The notes beneath the pieces were generated by a model that was not told where the DNA came from, made no database searches, and saw nothing but the letters and a program-made list of their open reading frames with translations. From Leptolyngbya sp. SIO4C5 (lineage in GTDB: Bacteria > Cyanobacteriota > Cyanobacteriia > Phormidesmidales > Phormidesmidaceae): a stretch of DNA of 11,580 nucleotides. A program made the translations under genes and the position numbers. Shown here one piece after another: positions 6,779 to 11,580 of the stretch. The stretch spans positions 1 through 11,580 of the forward strand of contig JAAHIC010000071.1 of assembly GCA_010671965.1 (NCBI GenBank). The letters are read 5' to 3'. Position 1 is the first letter of the stretch; each line of letters begins with the position of its first letter.

Positions 6779-7471
6779 ATGAATTCGTTTTTGTTTCTGA
6801 CTGCGAACGTGCTCTTGGGTTTCTTGGTAGGACTGCTGATTGCTCTGGTTGTCTATTGGCTACAGCAGCAGCGAATTTGGAAACAAAGGAAAATGCTGCA
6901 GCAGTTGCAGCGACAGCACGAACAGCTTGATCAGACTCAGGTACAGCATATAAACGAAAACGCTCACCAGATGCGGCAGAGCTATAAGGCTGAGCTGGCC
7001 CAAACAATTGAACACTATCAGGATCAGCTAGCTGAGCGGATCGAACAGGTGCGAGAGGAGTATGAGGCCCGGATTGAAGTGATGCAGCTAGCTCAACCTG
7101 CCTCGGAATCAGAGACTGCCTCCTCAGTGGACTGGCCTGAAGATGAACCCACGGTAGCCAACTCTGTTCAGCCAGCAACTGTGGGCAACAGCAGCGAACT
7201 GACGGCCACGCTGTCAGCCCCCATCACCCCGCCACCTCAGCCGACGCTAGATCCGGCTCAGCTTGATGCCGCTTTGCAGCAGTTTCGGTTGGACTTAGAC
7301 CAGCAGATGGCAGAAAGGCTGAAGCAGCAGCAGCGCCTGTTAGTGCAGCAAATTACTGATTTTAAGCAGGCTTACGACGGGCGGCTGCGATCGCTAGAGC
7401 AGATGCTTAAATCACAGGCTCAGGCCGCCGAGGAGTCAAACAGCTCTAATGCCAACACCGAGACTTACTAG
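6779..7471 (+). CDS. Single-pass membrane-anchored coiled-coil protein, unknown function
   Basis: A 230-residue protein I do not recognise. Residues about 5-27 (LFLTANVLLGFLVGLLIALV) form one membrane helix, followed by a basic patch QQQRIWKQRK, so the bulk of the protein is probably cytoplasmic by the positive-inside rule. Residues about 30-105 are a Gln/Glu-rich coiled coil. A Ser/Thr/Pro/acidic linker covers about 107-158, with ITPPPQPTLDP near its end, and a second coiled coil spans about 160-218 (AQLDAALQQFRLDLDQQMAE onward). The tail is Ser/Asn-rich. The start is well supported by GAGGAG at 6765-6770, 8 bases from the ATG; an ATG at 6774 reads only two codons. It resembles structural or scaffold proteins of the bacterial cell envelope, but that is only a shape similarity. 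It stands alone and converges on the stress gene at 7498. Confidence 0.85.
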   Translation: MNSFLFLTANVLLGFLVGLLIALVVYWLQQQRIWKQRKMLQQLQRQHEQLDQTQVQHINENAHQMRQSYKAELAQTIEHYQDQLAERIEQVREEYEARIEVMQLAQPASESETASSVDWPEDEPTVANSVQPATVGNSSELTATLSAPITPPPQPTLDPAQLDAALQQFRLDLDQQMAERLKQQQRLLVQQITDFKQAYDGRLRSLEQMLKSQAQAAEESNSSNANTETY

Positions 7472-7497
7472 TCTGTTTCGATAGTATTCAACCGCGG

Positions 7498-8109
7498 CTA
7501 GGGCCGTGAATGCTGAGAGTCACTGCGGACTTCGCTTGCTAAATCAACCTGCCGGGGGCGATCGCTGTCGGCATCATAGACACCCCATTCTTCCAGTCCT
7601 GGGTGGTTAAACAGCACTGACTGTGCTCGTAAAATTTCGTCAGCCGTCCCTTCTACCACAATTAGATAGTCCCCTTGAGACAGGCGATCGCTGTAAACCT
7701 TGGCCCGGTCATCTGGAATGCCTAAGCCTGCTAGCGCTCCAACCAAGCCCCCAGAAACAGCACCAATGCCGCCGCCTGCCAGCGTTGTGGCTAGAGTTGT
7801 GGCAATTGTGCCCGCCCCAATAAAAACGCCCACGCCCGGTATGGCAAATGTCGCTACACCCGCCAGTAATCCGCCCAGCAGTCCCAGCGTTGTGCCAGTG
7901 ACGGCTCCCACTGCGGCCCCTTTGCCCGTCTCATGCCCTGGCTCTTGGGTGAGGTCTTTCCCGGCTGTGGAGTTTTCAGTAGGCTGTTTCGCTACGACCG
8001 AAACATGATCAACAGGGAAGCCTGACTGTTTGAGATCTTCGTAAGCATATTGAGCATCGCGTTCGCGAGAAAAAACGCCAATCGCGCGCCGATGTTTGCC
8101 AAGTGTCAT
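7498..8109 (-). CDS. General stress protein (YflT/GSP17M-like) with glycine-zipper hydrophobic core
   Basis: A 203-residue protein. Its N-terminal 45 residues, RAIGVFSRERDAQYAYEDL then GFPVDHVSVVAKQ, match the short alpha/beta module of YflT-type general stress proteins. Residues about 62-132 are a Gly/Ala-rich hydrophobic stretch (GAAVGAVTGTTLGLLGGLLA onward) typical of glycine-zipper membrane or surface-associated segments. Then KVYSDRLSQGDYLIVVEGTA (137-156) forms a second ferredoxin-like half, as if the module were split by the insert, and an acidic/polar tail ends the protein. Molecular function is unknown; relatives are induced by stress. A strong Shine-Dalgarno, GAGGTG, lies 8 bases before the ATG at 8109, and a candidate promoter sits at 8148-8177. 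It lies downstream of, and in the same direction as, the sigma factor gene. Confidence 0.85.
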   Translation of the reverse strand: MTLGKHRRAIGVFSRERDAQYAYEDLKQSGFPVDHVSVVAKQPTENSTAGKDLTQEPGHETGKGAAVGAVTGTTLGLLGGLLAGVATFAIPGVGVFIGAGTIATTLATTLAGGGIGAVSGGLVGALAGLGIPDDRAKVYSDRLSQGDYLIVVEGTADEILRAQSVLFNHPGLEEWGVYDADSDRPRQVDLASEVRSDSQHSRP

Positions 8110-8147
8110 AATGTCACCTCTGTAAAAATAAACAGTTACAGCTTAGA

Positions 8148-8177
8148 TTGATAAAAATAGTTTTTTAATGGACTCAA
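8148..8177 (-). promoter_or_regulatory. Candidate promoter of the general stress gene
   Basis: On the minus strand, TTGAGT (8177-8172) and TATCAA (8153-8148) are 18 bases apart in a very AT-rich tract. The predicted start would leave a leader of about 30 bases before the GAGGTG-preceded ATG at 8109. A HIP1 site (8185-8192) lies just upstream. No terminator is visible between the sigma gene and this point, so partial cotranscription is possible. Confidence 0.4.
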
Positions 8178-8283
8178 TTGTTAGGCGATCGCTTCACCCT
8201 AGCCTGTCTTACCGCAATACCAGGATGAAGCTTCACCGCTTGTACCCTCAGCACCGAATGGCAACCTGCCTAAACTGCGCCTA

Positions 8284-9243
8284 CTAGAGGGCTACCAGAT
8301 ACTCTTTGAGATTGCCGCTTTGCTGACGCAGCTTTTTCACCGCCTGCTGCTGTAGCTGCCGGACGCGCTCGCGGCTGATGTTGAGCCGCTTACCCACTTT
8401 AGCCAGTGATAGCTCGCGGCCATCTTCTAGGCCAAATCGCAACGCCAGCACTTCCCGTTGCTGCGGCGTCAGTCCAGACATCATCTCGCGCAAATCTTGC
8501 TGCAGATTGGTCTGGATCGTAAAGTCTTCGGGGGAAGAATCGGGGTCTTCTAACAAATCTCCCAGTTCGGTGTCCTGGTTGTCGCCCATGCGCGTTTCCA
8601 GCGACAGGGGCTGACGGGCATAGCCGAGATATTGCCGCACCTTCTTGTTAGAAAGCTCTAGATGTTCGGCCAGCTCGGAAACGGTGGCTGAGCGCCCTAG
8701 TTCTTGGGCCAGGGTACGCTGAGCTTTCTTGATTTTGTTGAGCGTTTCGTTGATGTGAATGGGCAGGCGAATGGTACGGCTTTTCTCTGCCAAGGCGCGG
8801 GTCATGGCCTGACGAATCCACCAGTAAGCATAGGTAGAAAAGCGATAGCCTTTGGCTGGATCAAACTTCTCAACGCCTCGCTGCAGGCCAATGGTGCCCT
8901 CCTGCACCAGATCCATCAGATCTAAGTTGCGCTTGGTGTACTTTTTGGCGATGGAAACCACAAGACGCAGGTTGGCGGCCACCATTTTTTTCTTGGCAGA
9001 CTCACCTTTCTCGACGACTTGCGCTAATTCCGTCTCTGACACCTTAGCGGCTTCTGCCCATTCAGCTAAGGAGGGCTGACGCTCTTTCTCCTCAGCAAAC
9101 GAGTCTCGGACGGCTTCCAAGGCCATTAGACGCTTCACCTGCTTACCGTAGGAAATCTCCTGCTCGTGGGTAAGCAAAGGAATACGACCAATCTCTTTGA
9201 GATAGTTACGTACTGAATCCGTAGAGTATCGAACAGTTGCCAT
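8284..9243 (-). CDS. Group 2 RNA polymerase sigma-70 factor (RpoD/SigA-like, non-essential type)
   Basis: A 319-residue sigma factor without the acidic region 1.1 of the primary SigA, as expected for cyanobacterial group 2 factors (SigB-SigE). Region 1.2 is at about 9-40 ([20 protein letters not shown]). Region 2 is at about 85-160, with core-binding [13 protein letters not shown] and the -10-reading [18 protein letters not shown]. Region 3 spans about 165-240. Region 4 is at about 256-310, with the -35-reading helix-turn-helix [20 protein letters not shown]. The protein directs RNA polymerase to sigma-70-like promoters under stress, dark or nutrient change. I cannot assign it to a specific Sig letter without a tree. 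The ATG at 9243 has only a distant AAGG. It is in line with the general stress gene, which may be a target or a cotranscribed neighbour. Confidence 0.95.
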   Translation of the reverse strand: MATVRYSTDSVRNYLKEIGRIPLLTHEQEISYGKQVKRLMALEAVRDSFAEEKERQPSLAEWAEAAKVSETELAQVVEKGESAKKKMVAANLRLVVSIAKKYTKRNLDLMDLVQEGTIGLQRGVEKFDPAKGYRFSTYAYWWIRQAMTRALAEKSRTIRLPIHINETLNKIKKAQRTLAQELGRSATVSELAEHLELSNKKVRQYLGYARQPLSLETRMGDNQDTELGDLLEDPDSSPEDFTIQTNLQQDLREMMSGLTPQQREVLALRFGLEDGRELSLAKVGKRLNISRERVRQLQQQAVKKLRQQSGNLKEYLVAL

Positions 9244-9467
9244 AAAATTGAAAAACGCTTACCTTAGGTGTGATCTAGTTGCTCTGGAACAGGGCCGACA
9301 GGTTTGACTGTTGGGTCGTTTAAGTAAAGTAGTTCACATAGCTTATTATTCGTCTTATTAATAGTTCGCACATCTCCCAGGAGACGTAATCCCAAATTCT
9401 TTGGCTGATTCCCCCCCGTGGATCGCTACCAGCGGGCGGCAAATCTAAACTCAGCCAGGAAAAAGCC
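9244..9467. other. Upstream region of the sigma factor gene
   Basis: These 224 bases must hold the sigma gene promoter. On the minus strand, AT-rich TAATAA-like -10 candidates occur around 9340-9365, downstream of a small symmetric TCTCC-ca-GGAGA element (near 9373-9384). None is convincing enough to call as a promoter. A tract of seven to eight C residues (about 9411-9418) lies further upstream. The open frame across 9320-9508 begins inside the neighbouring terminator and is rejected as a gene. Confidence 0.4.
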
Positions 9468-9497
9468 AAAAAAAAGACGCGATGTAACTGCGTCTTT
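9468..9497 (-). terminator. Intrinsic terminator of the Psb35-like gene
   Basis: Read on the minus strand, AAAGACGC (9497-9490) pairs perfectly with GCGTCTTT (9480-9473) around a 9-base loop and runs directly into a T-tract (eight consecutive T including the stem end). It begins about 32 bases after the stop of the 59-residue gene and is correctly oriented, which supports that small gene as a real transcription unit separate from the sigma gene. Confidence 0.9.
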
Positions 9498-9528
9498 GAA
9501 TGATTCACTTAGAAGAGTCAGCGATTAA

Positions 9529-9708
9529 TTATTTGTCAATTTTGGGCACAACGTCAGGACGCTCTTTGTCTTCCCAACCTGCTGGGCGCTTCGAGTTGTA
9601 CCAGGCAATTGAACCTAGAACGACTGCTGCCACAAAACCAATAAAAAATATCATACCCAGCGATATGGGTAGCGCCGTAGATTCAGCAGTTTGCATAAAT
9701 AAGTTCAT
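9529..9708 (-). CDS. psb35: Small single-helix membrane protein, probable photosystem II assembly protein Psb35
   Basis: A 59-residue frame just under the usual 60-codon cutoff. It has a short N-terminus (MNLFMQTAESTALP), one membrane helix at about 15-36 (ISLGMIFFIGFVAAVVLGSI), then a conserved-looking tail AWYNSKRPAGWEDKERPDVV ending PKIDK. The GSIAWYNSKRP-GWE pattern is what I remember for cyanobacterial Psb35 (Synechocystis Ssl2148 family), a small thylakoid protein found with CP47 and high-light-inducible proteins; this is recognition from memory, not a search. The start at 9708 is supported by AAGGAT 8 bases upstream; the Met at codon 5 is an alternative. A perfect intrinsic terminator follows, so it is an independent unit. 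The tail is basic then acidic, which suggests an N-out, C-in or stromal-tail topology that I cannot settle. Confidence 0.8.
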   Translation of the reverse strand: MNLFMQTAESTALPISLGMIFFIGFVAAVVLGSIAWYNSKRPAGWEDKERPDVVPKIDK

Positions 9709-9808
9709 AGGTTAAATCCTTATATATCAACCTTTAAGCTCAGGTTACGAAACTGTTGCTGACGATACATCCCTCTTGCGACTTATTAGCGTATCAGCCG
9801 CAAAACGG

Positions 9809-10513
9809 CTAGCTAACCAGTCCAGTCCGCAGGGCACGGACGGCAGCCTGAGTGCGATCGCTGGCGCTGAGCTTATTGAGAATGTTGCAAACGTGGGTCT
9901 TGACCGTGCCGACCGTGATGTAGAGTTCTTCGGCGATCGCCGCGTTGCTGTAGCCCGCTACGATTAGCTCTAAAACCTCTAGCTCCCGCTCTGTAAGCGG
10001 ATAGGCCGCTAATACCTGCTCGTAGTCGGCCTTGGAATTTTCCGCATCGGCAGCGTCGCCGGAACTGGCAATTTCTACCTGCTGCTGCTGGGCCTGATTG
10101 AGAACAATGCGAGCAATGGTCGGATCAATCCAGGCATTGCCCGCGTGGGTGACGCGAATTGCCTCAATTAGCTGCTCAATGTCTACATCCTTGACGCTGT
10201 AAGAGTCAGCCCCAGCCGCAAAGGCGGCCATCACTGCTTCCTCGTTATCGTGCATCGTCAGGATCAAAATTTTGGTCTCAGCCTCTCCCTGACTTTCCTT
10301 GAACTGCCGAGTTAGCTCCACGCCGTCAATATCAGGCAGACCGATATCCACTACGGCTATATCTGGCTGGATTTCCCGCAAAATGCTGAGTCCAGCCTTA
10401 CCATTGCCTGTTTCTCCCACTACGCTCATGTCAGGCTGCTGCTGCATTGCAGCTTTGAGGCCGACGCGGGTTAAGTCATGATCTTCTATCAAAACGATTC
10501 GGATGTTGTCCAT
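9809..10513 (-). CDS. NarL/FixJ (LuxR-type HTH) family response regulator
   Basis: A 234-residue two-component response regulator. The receiver domain (1-120) has the acidic pair in VLIEDHD (E10, D11), phospho-acceptor D56 in IAVVDIGLPDIDG, switch residue T86 in ILILTMHD and K108 in YSVKDV. After a linker with a Gln run (AQQQQVEIAS) and acidic residues (about 138-168), the LuxR-type HTH occupies about 172-230: LTERELEVLELIVAGYSNAA, then TVGTVKTHVCNILNKL. All phosphorylation residues are intact, so it should dimerise and bind DNA when phosphorylated by a histidine kinase. No kinase gene lies in the window, so its partner is unknown. A candidate promoter lies at 10564-10592. There is no clear terminator after the stop; a weak AGCCG/CGGCT hairpin near 9793-9807 lacks a T-tract. 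Confidence 0.93.
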   Translation of the reverse strand: MDNIRIVLIEDHDLTRVGLKAAMQQQPDMSVVGETGNGKAGLSILREIQPDIAVVDIGLPDIDGVELTRQFKESQGEAETKILILTMHDNEEAVMAAFAAGADSYSVKDVDIEQLIEAIRVTHAGNAWIDPTIARIVLNQAQQQQVEIASSGDAADAENSKADYEQVLAAYPLTERELEVLELIVAGYSNAAIAEELYITVGTVKTHVCNILNKLSASDRTQAAVRALRTGLVS

Positions 10514-10563
10514 AGTGGAAAAATCAGGGGATATCTGGGTAAAGGCGATCGCTTAAAGCTCAC

Positions 10564-10592
10564 TTGTAGGCGCAAAATGAAGTTTACTGCAA
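10564..10592 (-). promoter_or_regulatory. Candidate promoter of the response regulator gene
   Basis: On the minus strand, TTGCAG (10592-10587) and CTACAA (10569-10564) are separated by exactly 17 bases. This would give a leader of about 40-45 bases that includes a HIP1 site (10545-10552). Box quality is moderate, and the -10 lacks the typical final T. Confidence 0.4.
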
Positions 10593-10764
10593 TGCCTAAA
10601 ATGGAAACGCTTTAGGGTTCAGCTACACATGGCGGCGCTAGCCGAGATTAAGCTGTTTACGCTTAACTCCCTAATTCTACTATTGCTGCCTAGTTTCCTA
10701 CAATTAGATTGCTGTTAGCCTCTTTGGGTTAGCTGAGTTCAATTCAATCGATCCAGTTCACTGG

Positions 10765-11172
10765 CTAAGTTGCCGCCTTTTTCTTAATCTTGGGAATTGC
10801 ATCAGGATTTCGCACGTCTGGAACTTTGTCCAGAATAGCTATCATGCCTGTGCGCCCGGTGCTGAGTTTGGCATCTGACAGCAGATCCAGGACTTCAACT
10901 GCAAAAATCGTCTCAATGAGCTGCTTGATCTCAGGCCGCAGCAGGCGCTCGATTTGTCCGTGAATTTCATCAGCCAGCTCAGTGCTGCCATCTTCCACAA
11001 TCAGCTGCTCTGGCAGGGTCAGGGAGTCTTCAAGCACGATCGCCAACTTCTGCTCGAACATCTGGCAGGTCACTTTACCTACGCGGTGTCCCAGTCGATT
11101 ACGATAAAGCGCCTGCAGCTTCTGTGATAAATCCCGTTCGAGCTGACCAATCGTTTGCTCTTGAGATCCCAT
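10765..11172 (-). CDS. DUF2294 / MpsC-like domain protein
   Basis: A 135-residue soluble protein that looks like a DUF2294 domain along nearly its whole length. An N-terminal helix, TIGQLERDLSQKLQALYRNR, leads into the conserved LGHRVGKVTCQMFEQKLAIV and LEDSLTLPEQLIVEDG segments. A helical part, LRPEIKQLIETIFAVEVLDL, follows, and then DAKLSTGRTGMIAILDKVPD. The C-terminus is lysine-rich (PKIKKKAAT). Relatives are annotated as MpsC family from a sodium/inorganic-carbon-linked membrane-potential system in Firmicutes, but the function in cyanobacteria is not established, so I give no role. There are no membrane helices. The start is well supported by GGGAGGTG (11186-11179) 6 bases before the ATG at 11172. 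A consensus TTGACA lies at 11223-11218 (minus) without a clear -10 partner. It is probably monocistronic. Confidence 0.82.
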   Translation of the reverse strand: MGSQEQTIGQLERDLSQKLQALYRNRLGHRVGKVTCQMFEQKLAIVLEDSLTLPEQLIVEDGSTELADEIHGQIERLLRPEIKQLIETIFAVEVLDLLSDAKLSTGRTGMIAILDKVPDVRNPDAIPKIKKKAAT

Positions 11173-11543
11173 TCAACGCACCTCCCTGAACGGATAAGCC
11201 AGACAGAGTAGGGGGCTGTCAATTAGCATGATTGGTCTAACTAAACTCAAAACTGCAATCATTATTTAGCAAAAAAGCAAAAACGTAATTTATTGTCACT
11301 TCATTAACCGCCCACTCTTCACTTCGACTTGTCTCTAGAATGGCGGTGGAAAATTGCCGCTATGTATTTCCTAAGTAAGTAAGTGATTGATGAAATAACT
11401 GCAAAAATAGACTTCAAAACAGATTACGGCCAAATTTACTAAAACACCTACAGAATTAACGCCTGACAAAAGAACTATTTTTTGTCTTAGCTAGATAAAT
11501 CTCTAGATAGATTTTGGGGGAGTATCATTTCTTAATCAAGACT
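11173..11543. other. AT-rich non-coding region with small inverted repeats
   Basis: No frame here has coding character; the longest ATG frames are about 12-13 codons. The left part carries the ribosome binding site and probable promoter of the DUF2294 gene. Towards the right are two hairpins: GACAAAA (11465-11471) with TTTTGTC (11480-11486), and AAATCT (11497-11502) with AGATTT (11509-11514). The second overlaps a degenerate tandem of two 12-mers, CTAGATAAATCT and CTAGATAGATTT (11491-11514). A promoter or small RNA could lie here, but none is recognised. Confidence 0.5.
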
Positions 11544-11580
11544 TGGAAAACCGCCGTTGAGGCTCAAAGGCGGTTTTCCA
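11544..11580. terminator. Perfect 12-bp hairpin at the right edge, probable bidirectional terminator
   Basis: TGGAAAACCGCC (11544-11555) and GGCGGTTTTCCA (11569-11580) are exact reverse complements around a 13-base loop that can itself pair (TTGA/TCAA). The GC-rich inner stem with AAAA/TTTT flanks is typical of cyanobacterial intrinsic terminators that work in both directions. The T-run is only four bases and the sequence ends at the window edge, so which gene it serves is unknown. Confidence 0.7.

Noticed and set aside
6774..6782. ATG-CTA-TGA minimal start-stop overlapping the start of the coiled-coil gene
   Set aside because: The GAGGAG motif is only 3 bases away from it but 8 from the ATG at 6779, so the latter is the real start; the short frame is probably incidental.
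7472..7512. CGGC/GCCG hairpin between the convergent genes
   Set aside because: Only four paired bases plus a bulged outer arm, no T-tract, and it overlaps the stop of the minus-strand gene.
9320..9508. 62-codon minus-strand frame
   Set aside because: It starts within the spacer and terminator after the Psb35-like gene and has no ribosome binding site or familiar pattern.
10629..10718. 29-codon plus-strand hydrophobic frame (MAALAEIKLFTLNSLILLLL onward)
   Set aside because: It looks superficially like a tiny photosystem or cytochrome b6f subunit, but it matches none I know (PetG, PetL, PetM, PetN, PsbM, PsbT, PsaM, PsaI), ends LDCC and lacks a ribosome binding site.

Overview
The window is chromosomal DNA from a cyanobacterium, probably a filamentous or Leptolyngbya/Synechococcus-like lineage, although the genus cannot be fixed from the sequence. 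Three things support this. The HIP1 octamer GCGATCGC occurs about 17 times in 11.6 kb, where chance would give about 0.2. The gene set is cyanobacterial: Vipp1/IM30, an x-type thioredoxin, a CGLD27/DUF1230 membrane protein, a probable Psb35 photosystem II assembly protein and a group 2 sigma factor. There are also no mobile elements, CRISPR arrays, phage genes or rRNA. Base composition is moderate and looks even across the coding regions, with AT-richer intergenic DNA at both ends.

Left part (1-3795). A gene of unknown function is cut by the left edge (minus strand). A 918-base divergent intergenic region follows, with several inverted repeats but no convincing gene. Next is vipp1, starting at an ATG at 1161, with its own intrinsic terminator. 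Then comes a two-gene plus-strand unit of x-type thioredoxin and a class I PLP aminotransferase, closed by a strong hairpin terminator that also serves the convergent tRNA.

Middle part (3796-6628). A minus-strand series reads, in transcription order, yqeK (HD-domain Ap4A hydrolase), rsfS (ribosome silencing factor), a CGLD27 membrane protein, a Ser-Lys type II L-asparaginase, and the initiator tRNA-fMet with encoded CCA. Gaps between the genes are 40-65 bases, consistent with one operon; the tRNA has its own candidate promoter. Stress-related translation control (Ap4A turnover, 50S silencing) therefore sits directly upstream of the initiator tRNA. An AU-rich hairpin and an eight-codon mini-ORF lie just before the CGLD27 start.

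Right part (6779-11580). A plus-strand gene for a single-pass membrane coiled-coil protein converges on a minus-strand run. Read along the window, that run is a general-stress YflT-like protein with a glycine-rich hydrophobic core, a group 2 sigma-70 factor, a 59-residue probable Psb35 protein with a clear terminator, a NarL/FixJ response regulator without a neighbouring kinase, and a DUF2294/MpsC-like protein. The last 400 bases are AT-rich and non-coding and end in a perfect 12-bp terminator-like hairpin at the window edge.

Overall this is an ordinary core-genome segment with stress and photosynthesis-maintenance genes. I found no clear sign of a new multi-gene defence or mobile system. The points most worth a second look are the small Psb35-like gene, the leader structures of CGLD27 and vipp1, and the structured right edge.
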